From positions 806,001-870,000 of the forward strand of contig NZ_CP077085.1 of assembly GCF_014268455.2 (NCBI RefSeq): DNA of 64,000 bases, in the 5' to 3' direction. Positions 56,252 to 64,000 of the stretch are shown one piece after another (position 1 is the first letter of the stretch; every line of letters begins with the position of its first letter). Origin of the DNA: Pseudomonas shahriarae. GTDB lineage: Bacteria; Pseudomonadota; Gammaproteobacteria; Pseudomonadales; Pseudomonadaceae. Under the pieces are notes generated by a model. That model ran no database searches. It was not told where the DNA came from and was given only the letters and a program-made list of their open reading frames with translations. The position numbers and the translations under genes are program-made.

Positions 56252-57613
56252 TTACTGGTTGGCCAGCTTGTGTTCCAGGTAGTGAATGTTCACACCACCT
56301 TCGCAGAAGCCTTCATCACGAACCAGATCCCGATGCAGGGGGATGTTGGTCTTGATGCCGTCGACCACGATTTCGTCCAGGGCATTGCGCATACGGGCCA
56401 TGGCCTCGTCGCGAGTGGCGCCCCAGGTGATCAGCTTGCCGATCAGCGAGTCGTAGTTGGACGGAACCTTGTAGCCGCTGTACAGGTGCGAATCGACGCG
56501 AACGCCGTTGCCGCCTGGTGCATGGAAATGCTTGACCAGGCCTGGACTCGGGATAAAGGTTTTCGGGTCTTCGGCGTTGATCCGGCACTCCAGGGAGTGA
56601 CCGTGCATCTTCACGTCGTCCTGGGTAAAGGACAGCACGTTGCCAGCGGCGATGCTCAGCATCTCCTTGACGATGTCGATACCGGTGACCATCTCCGAAA
56701 CCGGGTGCTCTACCTGCACACGAGTGTTCATCTCGATGAAGTAGAAGCGGCCGTTCTCGTAGAGGAACTCGAAAGTCCCGGCGCCACGGTAGTTGATATC
56801 GATGCAAGCCTTGACGCAGCGTGCCAGGACTTCCTGACGTGCTTTTTCATCCAGGCCCGGTGCCGGAGCTTCTTCCAGGACTTTCTGGTGACGGCGTTGC
56901 AGCGAGCAATCGCGGTCGCCCAGGTGGATGGCGTGGCCCTGGCCGTCGGACAGTACCTGGACTTCCACGTGACGTGGGTTGGTCAGGTACTTTTCCAGGT
57001 AGACCATCGGGTTGCCGAACCAGGCACCCGCTTCGGAGCGAGTCTGCTTGGCCGCTTCGATCAGGTCTTCTTCCTTGTGCACCACGCGCATGCCGCGACC
57101 ACCACCGCCGCCGGCGGCCTTGATGATCACCGGGTAACCGACTTCGCGACCAATGCGCAGGGCGGTTTCCTCGTCTTCCGGCAGTGGGCCGTCGGAGCCT
57201 GGAACGGTTGGCACGCCGGCTGCGATCATCGCGTCCTTGGCCGACACCTTGTCGCCCATCAGGCGAATGGTCTCGGCTTTCGGGCCGATGAAGGCGAAGC
57301 CGGATTTTTCCACCTGTTCGGCGAAATCGGCGTTTTCCGCGAGGAAGCCGTAGCCAGGGTGGATGCCGTCAGCGCCGGTCACTTCAGCCGCGGCGATGAT
57401 GTTCGAGACCTTCAGGTACGAGTTCGTGGCCAGTGGCGGGCCAATGCAGATGCTTTCGTCCGCCAGTTTCACGTGCATCAATTCGGTATCGGCCGTCGAG
57501 TAAACAGCGACGGTCTTGATGCCCTCTTCCTTACAGGCGCGCAGGATCCGCAGCGCGATCTCGCCGCGGTTGGCGATCAGGACTTTTTGCAGTTTCTTCG
57601 CAGGTTTCAACAT
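56252..57613 (-). CDS. accC: Acetyl-CoA carboxylase biotin carboxylase subunit
   Basis: 453 residues from the ATG at 57613 ([20 protein letters not shown]). The biotin carboxylase pattern is complete: [35 protein letters not shown], the ATP-grasp loop [30 protein letters not shown], and [20 protein letters not shown]. It carboxylates the biotin on AccB in the first step of fatty-acid synthesis. It follows accB by 17 bases. Confidence 0.97.
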   Translation of the reverse strand: MLKPAKKLQKVLIANRGEIALRILRACKEEGIKTVAVYSTADTELMHVKLADESICIGPPLATNSYLKVSNIIAAAEVTGADGIHPGYGFLAENADFAEQVEKSGFAFIGPKAETIRLMGDKVSAKDAMIAAGVPTVPGSDGPLPEDEETALRIGREVGYPVIIKAAGGGGGRGMRVVHKEEDLIEAAKQTRSEAGAWFGNPMVYLEKYLTNPRHVEVQVLSDGQGHAIHLGDRDCSLQRRHQKVLEEAPAPGLDEKARQEVLARCVKACIDINYRGAGTFEFLYENGRFYFIEMNTRVQVEHPVSEMVTGIDIVKEMLSIAAGNVLSFTQDDVKMHGHSLECRINAEDPKTFIPSPGLVKHFHAPGGNGVRVDSHLYSGYKVPSNYDSLIGKLITWGATRDEAMARMRNALDEIVVDGIKTNIPLHRDLVRDEGFCEGGVNIHYLEHKLANQ

Positions 57614-57630
57614 CGAAGGCGCTCCGCGGT

Positions 57631-58095
57631 TCAAACGATGGTGAACAGCGGCTGGTCGTACTCAACCGGCTGACCGTTTTCTACCAGGATGGATTCGATG
57701 ACGCCGGCTTTTTCGGCCGTGATGTGGTTCATCATCTTCATCGCTTCCACGATGCAGATGGTGTCGCCCACTTTCACGGTCTTGCCCACTTCAACGAAGG
57801 CTGGCGAGGTCGGTGCCGGGGTGCGGTAGAAAGTACCGACCATTGGCGACTTGACCACGAAACCGTTCAGCGCAGGGGCAGCAGGTGCGGCAGGTGCAGC
57901 GCTAGCAGCAGGTGCGGCGGCTGGAGCAGCAGCGGCAGGCGTCGGCGCTTGCATCTGGGGTGCGTAGAACTGTTGGGCCGGGGTCTTGCTGTGACGGCTG
58001 ATCCGTACGGATTCTTCGCCTTCCTTGATTTCCAGCTCGTCGATACCGGATTCTTCCAGCAGTTCGATCAGTTTCTTAACTTTACGGATATCCAT
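57631..58095 (-). CDS. accB: Biotin carboxyl carrier protein of acetyl-CoA carboxylase
   Basis: 154 residues. An N-terminal helix ([32 protein letters not shown]), an Ala/Pro-rich linker (~45-78) and a biotinyl domain whose lysine is in [10 protein letters not shown]. The lysine becomes biotinylated and shuttles carboxyl groups between AccC and AccAD. It sits 24 bases after aroQ, which precedes it on the same strand. Confidence 0.97.
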   Translation of the reverse strand: MDIRKVKKLIELLEESGIDELEIKEGEESVRISRHSKTPAQQFYAPQMQAPTPAAAAPAAAPAASAAPAAPAAPALNGFVVKSPMVGTFYRTPAPTSPAFVEVGKTVKVGDTICIVEAMKMMNHITAEKAGVIESILVENGQPVEYDQPLFTIV

Positions 58096-58119
58096 GAATC
58101 ATCAACTCCCAAGGGTCGG

Positions 58120-58575
58120 TCAGGGGCGTTTAGCCTGTTCTTCAATGTGTTCCAGGGCGGCCTCCAGGGCCAGTCGGTAACCGCTGGCGCCAAGGCCGCA
58201 GATCACTCCTACCGCTACGTCGGAGAAGTAAGAGTGATGGCGGAAAGCTTCGCGTTTATGCACGTTCGATAAATGCACTTCGATGAATGGGATGCTCACC
58301 GCCAGCAGCGCGTCACGTAAAGCAACACTTGTGTGCGTAAAAGCGGCGGGATTGATCAGGATAAAGTCCACGCCTTCGCTGCGCGCGGCGTGAATGCGAT
58401 CAATCAATTCATACTCGGCATTGCTTTGCAGGTAGAGCAGATGGTGGCCGGCTTCACGGGCCCGTCGCTCCAGATCGAGGTTGATCTGTTCGAGGGTGAC
58501 TGCACCGTACACACCCGGTTCGCGGGTGCCGAGCAGGTTCAGGTTGGGTCCGTGCAGAACCAGTAAGGTCGCCAT
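58120..58575 (-). CDS. aroQ: Type II 3-dehydroquinate dehydratase
   Basis: 151 residues. [20 protein letters not shown] at the start, [21 protein letters not shown] in the middle and [37 protein letters not shown] near the end are type II marks, including the catalytic Tyr and His. It makes 3-dehydroshikimate in the shikimate route. It is first of an aroQ-accB-accC unit. Confidence 0.96.
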   Translation of the reverse strand: MATLLVLHGPNLNLLGTREPGVYGAVTLEQINLDLERRAREAGHHLLYLQSNAEYELIDRIHAARSEGVDFILINPAAFTHTSVALRDALLAVSIPFIEVHLSNVHKREAFRHHSYFSDVAVGVICGLGASGYRLALEAALEHIEEQAKRP

Positions 58576-58754
58576 CGGCTGTTCCTTGTTATTGATGTGG
58601 GTACGTCAGAACCCGGCGACTATGCCGCAAAGCCTTTGTGACTGTCCAGTTCTCTGCAATAGCCAGCACGATTAGCGAGGATTGCGCAAAATTTGTGACT
58701 AGGGCCTTGGATCCGGTCATTGGTAACACGGTTGAGAGTACACAGGAGATCAAA

Positions 58755-58843
58755 TGTGGGAGCGGGCTTGCTCGCGAATGCGGTGGGTCAGTGATGGATA
58801 GGTTGACTGATACACCGCATTCGCGAGCAAGCCCGCTCCCACA
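58755..58843. repeat. REP-type palindrome
   Basis: TGTGGGAGCGGGCTTGCTCG and CGAGCAAGCCCGCTCCCACA are perfect mirror arms, with CGAATGCGGTG / CACCGCATTCG inside. It fills much of the 300-base gap between aroQ and the chemoreceptor gene; otherwise that gap must hold the aroQ promoter (58576-58754), with no gene seen. Confidence 0.88.
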
Positions 58844-58875
58844 TTTTTGATGTCCGTCTGATTTGGAGGATGGAA

Positions 58876-60837
58876 TCAGACGCGAAATGCCTGCACGGCC
58901 GTGTTGAGCTGCCCGCCGAGCACCAACAGATGCTCGCCCTGGCGGCGGCCTTGGCCAATGCGCAGCAGGTTGTCCTCACCCAACTGGTGGATGCGCTCGC
59001 TATTATCGCGGATCTCACTGACCGCGCCGCTCTGCTGGGCCGTTACATCGGCAATCCGGATGGCTGTGTCGGAAATGGTCTGAATCGCGCCGACGATTTC
59101 GTCCAGTGCGCCGTCGGCCGCTTCGGCTTGCTGGGCGGTGGCTTCGGCGTGTTCGACCTGGGCGCGCATGCCTTCCACCGATTGCCGTGCTGCGGTTTGC
59201 AGGCCGGCGATCAATGTCTGGATCTCGGCGGTGGCGCCCGCCGTGCGCTGGGCCAGGGAGCGTACTTCGTCGGCGACCACGGCAAACCCACGCCCGGCCT
59301 CGCCGGCGCGGGCGGCTTCGATGGCGGCGTTGAGCGCCAGCAGGTTGGTCTGCTCGGCAATCGAGCGGATCACCGTGAGCACGTTGCCAATGGTCGCGGA
59401 CTCTTCGGCGAGTTTCTCGATCATTTGCGCATTGCCCTGCACTTCGCCCACCAGCGCGTGCAGGCCGGTCAGGCTCAAGCCGATCACCCGTTGCCCATGC
59501 TCCACGGCCTCGCCGGCGCTGCGGCTGGCCCCGGCGGCCTGGCTGGCGTCACCCGCGACCTGCTGGATAGTGGCCTCCAACTCGCCCAATGAATCACGGA
59601 TTTGCGCAGTGTCCCCGGCCTGGCGTTCGGCGCCGTCATGCAGGCCGCCGCTCAGTTCGGCCAGGGCGCGGCTGCTGCCGGCCACTTGCTCGGCATTTGC
59701 GCGAATAGTGCCCACCAGGTTCACCAGGTAAATCCGCAGGCGATTGAGCGAGGCTTCAATATCATGCAGTTCACGGTTGGTTGCACCCAGGGCGATCTCC
59801 TGGCTGAAGTCGCCCTCGGCCCAGGTCGACAGGGCCGGCGCCAGGCTGGTCAGCACCCGCGCCAGGCGCCGTTGCAGGGTGTCGATGAGCAGGGCGATCA
59901 GCAGGATCAGGCCAATCATTACGCCCTGGATCACCCGCACTTCGCCCTGGATTCGAGCGTGCTGGGCGCGCACTTCGGGCTCCAGCGCAGCAATGGCGTG
60001 CTGCACGGTGTTGATTTTCAGGTGGGTGGCGGCGGCCAGTTCGGTACGTTTCTGGATTTGCTCGCGGGTCCGCGCCAGTTCGGAAGGGTAGCGCATGAGC
60101 AGGCTGTTGAGCTCGCGCTTGAGGCCCACGCCGGTGTCTTCGGCGACCGTTGTTTCGCTGCTTTCCAGGCCCATCAGCGCCGAAAAATCATCGCTGTTGG
60201 AGGCGCTGCTGGCGGTCACGCCCAACAGCGGTAGCTGCTCAATCAAGTCCGCCTGGCTGCGGATGTTGGCCAGTTCACGCTCCACATCGGCCGCCAGTTC
60301 GCTGCGCCCACTGCTCACCAGTTTGTCTCGCGCCAGGGATAGCCGGCCCAGATGCTGCGCGGCGGCGAGCAACGGTGGTAGATAACGCGCCGCGTCCGGT
60401 GAGCTGACGCCGATGGCGTACTGGCTCAGTTGCTCCAGACTGGCCCCCAGCTCCCGCTCGGCTTGCAGCAGCAAGGCTTGTGGGTCGCCGGCCAGCTTGC
60501 CGGCGGCCAGCAGGTCGGTCTTGCTGAAACCCTCAAGGTCCAGCAAGCCGGGGCGCAATTTTTCGCTCAGCTCAGGCGGCAGTTCGTCCAGGTTCAGCGC
60601 CAGGCTTTCCAGGCTCTGGCCGGCAGCGCTCAGGCGCAAGGCATCGCCGCTGGCCAAATAGTCGTCGATATTGCGCGCGGTCTGGTTCTGGAAGGCTTGG
60701 GACAGGCCCAGATAGCGCTCCATCAGCACATAAGGGCGTTCAAGCGCCCGTTGCGACCACCAGAGCGTAGCGCCCAGGGCCAGGCAAACGGCGACCAGCA
60801 GAAGGGTATTGAGATTTGTCAGCAGCTTCAGGCGCAT
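58876..60837 (-). CDS. Methyl-accepting chemotaxis protein (CtpL-like)
   Basis: 653 residues from the ATG at 60837 (a TTG four codons upstream is possible; neither has a clear ribosome site). Two transmembrane helices (~12-30 and ~300-325) bracket a long helical periplasmic sensor. A HAMP-like segment follows, then the signalling domain with the hairpin [41 protein letters not shown]. In P. aeruginosa the receptor next to the GcbA-type gene is CtpL, a phosphate receptor; whether the ligand is the same is inferred from place only. Confidence 0.92.
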   Translation of the reverse strand: MRLKLLTNLNTLLLVAVCLALGATLWWSQRALERPYVLMERYLGLSQAFQNQTARNIDDYLASGDALRLSAAGQSLESLALNLDELPPELSEKLRPGLLDLEGFSKTDLLAAGKLAGDPQALLLQAERELGASLEQLSQYAIGVSSPDAARYLPPLLAAAQHLGRLSLARDKLVSSGRSELAADVERELANIRSQADLIEQLPLLGVTASSASNSDDFSALMGLESSETTVAEDTGVGLKRELNSLLMRYPSELARTREQIQKRTELAAATHLKINTVQHAIAALEPEVRAQHARIQGEVRVIQGVMIGLILLIALLIDTLQRRLARVLTSLAPALSTWAEGDFSQEIALGATNRELHDIEASLNRLRIYLVNLVGTIRANAEQVAGSSRALAELSGGLHDGAERQAGDTAQIRDSLGELEATIQQVAGDASQAAGASRSAGEAVEHGQRVIGLSLTGLHALVGEVQGNAQMIEKLAEESATIGNVLTVIRSIAEQTNLLALNAAIEAARAGEAGRGFAVVADEVRSLAQRTAGATAEIQTLIAGLQTAARQSVEGMRAQVEHAEATAQQAEAADGALDEIVGAIQTISDTAIRIADVTAQQSGAVSEIRDNSERIHQLGEDNLLRIGQGRRQGEHLLVLGGQLNTAVQAFRV

Positions 60838-60891
60838 GCGTGGTTTCAACCAACGGCGGAAGAATAAGTGCCTGAAGTTATTGCGTTTTCG

Positions 60892-62562
60892 TTACAGCGT
60901 TATGACGGACTGAGTGGAGTCCGATGAAAAGGTGGCACTTTGCCTTGATGTGCCTGCAGCGTGCACGCGATTGCGCCCGGCGTCCTTGGCGCGGTACAGC
61001 GCTTCGTCGGCCTGGGCGGCCATCATCAGGCTGTCGGAGCCGTCGCACAGCTCGACCACTCCGGCGCTGAAGGTGCACCACAAGTCCTGGGGCTGGGCCG
61101 GGTAGTGGATTTCGGCAAAGCGCCCCCGGATTTCATCGAGCACTTTGCAAGCGGCGTCCAGGTCGGTGTCGGGCATCACGATGGCGAATTCTTCGCCGCC
61201 GTAACGGCCGATGTAGTCGGTCTTGCGCAGGCGCTGCTTGAGAAACAGCGCCAGGCTCTTGATCACGCGGTCGCCCATGGGGTGGCCGTGGCTGTCGTTG
61301 ACCCGCTTGAAGTGGTCAATGTCGAGCATGGCAAAGCTCAACGGCTTGTTCTCGCGGCGCGAGCGGAAGCTGCAGTCTTCCAGCAGTTGCAGGATATGGG
61401 TGTGGTTGTACAGGCCGGTCAGGCTGTCGCGCACCATCCGCGCCTTGAGGTGGCGGGCGCGGGCGGCGCGGTTGCGCACGGTGGTGATCAGGTGGCGCGG
61501 CTTGATCGGCTTGGTGAGAAAGTCGTCGCCGCCTTCGCTCATGGCGTCCAGCTGTTTATCCAGGTCATCTTCGGCCGACAGATAAATGATCGGCACGCTG
61601 ACATAGCGGTCATTGTGGCGGATCACCTTGGCCAACTCGGTGCCGGTACAGGCTGGCATATACATGTCGAGGATGATCAGGTCGGGCTGGAAGTCCGCCA
61701 GCTCGGCCATGGCCTGGATCGGCTCGATCAGGGTGCGGGTGACGATCCCGGCGCTGTTGAGCAGGCGCTCGGTGTGCATCGCCTGGGCGCGGGAGTCGTC
61801 GATGATCAACACTTTATAGGGTTCGTACTGGGCGACGCAGGTCAGCACCTCGATTTTTTCCAGCAGGCTCGACGCCTCCAGGGTCCCGGTAAGGAACTCC
61901 TGGCCACCGGCGCGCACGGCGGCCAGGCGGGTGGGGGTGTCGGTTTCGTGCAGGCTGAAGAACAGCAGCGGCAGTTTCTGCTCCAGGCCTTCCTGGGCTT
62001 CGGCGGCCAATTTCAGGCCCAGGCCGGCGCCACAGAAGTCCACGTCCATCACAATCGCCGCCGGCAGGCGTTCGGCCATGGACGAACGGAAGGCGGCCAC
62101 GCTGTCCAGGGACTGCGCACTCAAGCCAAAGAATTCCAGCTGCTTGGCCAGGCGCTCGGCGCGGTCGTGATCGGCGAGCATCACGTAGATCGGCTTGCGC
62201 ATCGGCGGCAGGAAGGTCTGGTCCAGCTGGTCGCCCTGACGCAGACCGGTCCGCGACAGGCGCTGCATCAAACGGTTGAGGTCGGTGATCAGGTGACTGC
62301 TCAGGCGGCCGCGGTTTTCGTCCACGGCTTTAAGCGACTCGATGATGTGCCGGGCCAGTTGGCCATGCTCGGGTTGTTCGAAGCGTTCGGCAAAACGCAG
62401 CAGGCGCAGATTGGCCTCGCTGAGTTCATTCAATTCGGCGTTCGACCATTCGCTGCGCTGTAAACGCTGCCAGATCTCAAGAATTTGACGCGCCTGATGA
62501 ATTACCCGCTGGGCAAAGTGGTGCTTGAGACGCTCACGACTGGGGTCTTCTGGCTCGGTCAT
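60892..62562 (-). CDS. gcbA: Diguanylate cyclase with receiver domains, GcbA-like
   Basis: 556 residues. An N-terminal helical part (~1-115), a degenerate receiver (~130-245), a second receiver (~252-370, VLIIDDSRAQAMHTERLL and LIILDMYMPACTGTELA), and a C-terminal GGDEF domain with GGEEF and an inhibitory RxxD five residues before it (RKTD). It should make cyclic di-GMP and be subject to product inhibition. GcbA promotes initial surface attachment in P. fluorescens. It is next to the chemoreceptor gene, as in P. aeruginosa. Confidence 0.92.
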   Translation of the reverse strand: MTEPEDPSRERLKHHFAQRVIHQARQILEIWQRLQRSEWSNAELNELSEANLRLLRFAERFEQPEHGQLARHIIESLKAVDENRGRLSSHLITDLNRLMQRLSRTGLRQGDQLDQTFLPPMRKPIYVMLADHDRAERLAKQLEFFGLSAQSLDSVAAFRSSMAERLPAAIVMDVDFCGAGLGLKLAAEAQEGLEQKLPLLFFSLHETDTPTRLAAVRAGGQEFLTGTLEASSLLEKIEVLTCVAQYEPYKVLIIDDSRAQAMHTERLLNSAGIVTRTLIEPIQAMAELADFQPDLIILDMYMPACTGTELAKVIRHNDRYVSVPIIYLSAEDDLDKQLDAMSEGGDDFLTKPIKPRHLITTVRNRAARARHLKARMVRDSLTGLYNHTHILQLLEDCSFRSRRENKPLSFAMLDIDHFKRVNDSHGHPMGDRVIKSLALFLKQRLRKTDYIGRYGGEEFAIVMPDTDLDAACKVLDEIRGRFAEIHYPAQPQDLWCTFSAGVVELCDGSDSLMMAAQADEALYRAKDAGRNRVHAAGTSRQSATFSSDSTQSVITL

Positions 62563-62836
62563 ATCCTGACTACTAGGTAAGGGTGCATGCTGAGGTCGAC
62601 TGGTGGCTCTATGCTAGCACCTCTTTTCATTCGCACGAGTGTCATACGTCAATTAACTGCAGCGTCCTGTGGATTCATTTGCTGACCCTTGGGTCGCGTA
62701 GGCGCATCGGCGCCCATCCTTTATAGTTGAGTGCCAGCTTTACGCCACCTTGATTAAAAGCCCCGCACCGACGGGCACGATGGGGTAGGGTTGTGGTCGT
62801 AGCTATTGAACTCAAGTGACTGAAAGGATATCCGCC

Positions 62837-63904
62837 ATGCTGGACTGGAAAAACCGTGCAGGCAGCGCCCCAGGCCCAAGCCCTGCGCCCAAGTCGGCCT
62901 CCCGCAGCTATTTTCGTAATCTGTTGATGAGCCGTGCCCTGATGACCCTGGTGGTGATTTACCTGTTGGTCACCGGTGGCCTGGGCTGGTATTGGAGCCA
63001 GGAGCCGGCGTTGTTCCCGGTCCAGCAAAATGCGCAAATTGCCGCCGAAAAAGACGGCAAACAAATGGTGCTCGGCTTTACCACTGTCGAAACCGTCAAG
63101 ACCGTGGTGGGTACCCTGCTGAACAAGCCTGGCGGTTATATTTCCAATGACCGCTTCCCGCCTGGGTTGTGGATGGACAATATGCCCAGCTGGGAATATG
63201 GCGTGCTGGTGCAGGTGCGTGACCTGACCCGTGCCCTGCGCAAGGACTTCGCCCGCTCGCAATCGCAATCGGCCGAAGACGCCGACCTGGCCAAGGCCGA
63301 GCCGCGCTTTAACTTCGACAACAAGAGCTGGGTGCTGCCCTCCAGCGAATCGGAGTACCAGGAAGGCATCAACTCCCTGAACCGCTATCAGGCGCGTCTC
63401 TCCGACCCCAACCAGAAAGGCGCGTTGTTCTACGCGCGTGCCGACAACCTGAACAACTGGCTGGGCGATGTTGCTACCCGCCTCGGTTCGTTGTCGCAGC
63501 GCCTGTCGGCCAGTGTCGGCCGGGTCAAGCTCAATACCGCGCTGAAAACCGAAACGCTGGCGCCGGGCGAAGTGCCGCAGCTCGATGAAGAAGTGGTGGA
63601 AACCCCATGGATGCAGATCGACAACGTGTTCTACGAGGCCCGCGGCCAGGCCTGGGCCCTGTCCCACCTGTTGCGCGCCATCGAAGTCGACTTTGCCGAC
63701 GTGCTGGCCAAGAAAAACGCCACCGTCAGCGTGCGCCAGATCATTCGTGAGCTGGAGGCGTCCCAGGAAACCCTGTGGAGCCCGATGATCCTCAATGGCA
63801 GCGGCTATGGCGTATTGGCCAACCACTCGCTGGTGATGGCCAACTACATCTCCCGCGCCAACGCGGCGGTGATCGACTTGCGTCAACTGCTGAACCAGGG
63901 TTGA
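62837..63904 (+). CDS. DUF2333 family protein
   Basis: 355 residues from the ATG at 62837, with AAGGA 9 bases upstream; a GTG at 62816 is less likely. A single N-terminal membrane helix (ALMTLVVIYLLVTGGLGWYW, ~35-54) anchors a long periplasmic, mostly helical domain (TVETVKTVVGTLLNKPGGYISNDRFPPGLWMDNMPSWEYGVLVQ is the conserved family start). Function unknown. The gap 62563-62836 upstream holds promoters for this gene and gcbA and nothing else I can support. Confidence 0.9.
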   Translation: MLDWKNRAGSAPGPSPAPKSASRSYFRNLLMSRALMTLVVIYLLVTGGLGWYWSQEPALFPVQQNAQIAAEKDGKQMVLGFTTVETVKTVVGTLLNKPGGYISNDRFPPGLWMDNMPSWEYGVLVQVRDLTRALRKDFARSQSQSAEDADLAKAEPRFNFDNKSWVLPSSESEYQEGINSLNRYQARLSDPNQKGALFYARADNLNNWLGDVATRLGSLSQRLSASVGRVKLNTALKTETLAPGEVPQLDEEVVETPWMQIDNVFYEARGQAWALSHLLRAIEVDFADVLAKKNATVSVRQIIRELEASQETLWSPMILNGSGYGVLANHSLVMANYISRANAAVIDLRQLLNQG

Positions 63905-63907
63905 GTC

Positions 63908-64000
63908 ATGGTCGATAGCGCCAAGGAGGTCGCGCACCGCGCGGCCTCGGATGCCGAACACATCGCCTGGGTCGACGAGCAGGACAACCTGCTCGGCGCC
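63908..64000 (+). CDS. NUDIX hydrolase, N-terminal part (runs off window)
   Basis: 31 codons from the ATG at 63908, three bases after the DUF2333 stop. The peptide ends EHIAWVDEQDNLLGA, which matches the start of YfcD-like NUDIX proteins (W-V-D-E-x-D/N-N). The catalytic NUDIX box lies beyond the window. The coupling to the DUF2333 gene is conserved in Pseudomonas as I recall. Confidence 0.7.
   Translation, partial: MVDSAKEVAHRAASDAEHIAWVDEQDNLLGA

Overview
The window is chromosomal DNA of a Pseudomonas, most likely of the P. fluorescens group. Supporting signs are high GC, family-typical proteins throughout (RetS, GcbA, UrtABCDE, a P. fragi-type lipase, OprC), dispersed REP palindromes starting GTGGGAGC, and a gene order that in two stretches matches what I remember of P. 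aeruginosa PAO1 (accBC-prmA-dusB-fis-purHD-retS, and urtABCDE-ureDABC). I see no rRNA, tRNA, IS element, phage or CRISPR array.

Layout. 1-10.7 kb: end of an AsmA-type protein, a ferritin-like protein, a lipase, a DMT exporter divergent from an AraC regulator across a perfect operator-like palindrome, psiF, an AI-2E family transporter, a thioredoxin-fold protein without its CXXC, an Hsp70 (YegD-like), cbpA, four tandem 155-bp repeat units, and a soluble histidine kinase. 10.8-21.1 kb, all on the minus strand: a urea unit. urtABCDE imports urea and ureD-ureA-mddA-GNAT-ureB-ureC hydrolyses it, behind a sigma-54-type promoter with a candidate NtrC site. ureEFG are not in the window.

21.2-46.1 kb is an accessory-looking block. 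It holds a 1975-residue protein built from nine degenerate modules resembling DUF4329; a TonB receptor plus BtuCDF-like ABC importer behind a Zur-like palindrome, suggesting zinc limitation control; a copper acquisition set (two DUF2946 proteins, PCuAC chaperone, OprC-like receptor, PepSY membrane protein); a toxin-antitoxin pair; divergent cobalamin operons (cobKL and cobGHIJ); a 260-residue orphan protein; and a MarC family protein.

46.3-64 kb is core: retS, purD, purH, fis, dusB, a zinc-ribbon/DUF3426 protein, prmA, accC, accB, aroQ, a chemoreceptor, a GcbA-like diguanylate cyclase, a DUF2333 protein and the start of a NUDIX hydrolase.

The most novel-looking locus is the nine-module protein at 21259-27186. 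The Zur-boxed siderophore-type importer beside the copper and cobalamin genes comes next. Function calls rest on motif and family recognition by eye; no database search was run.
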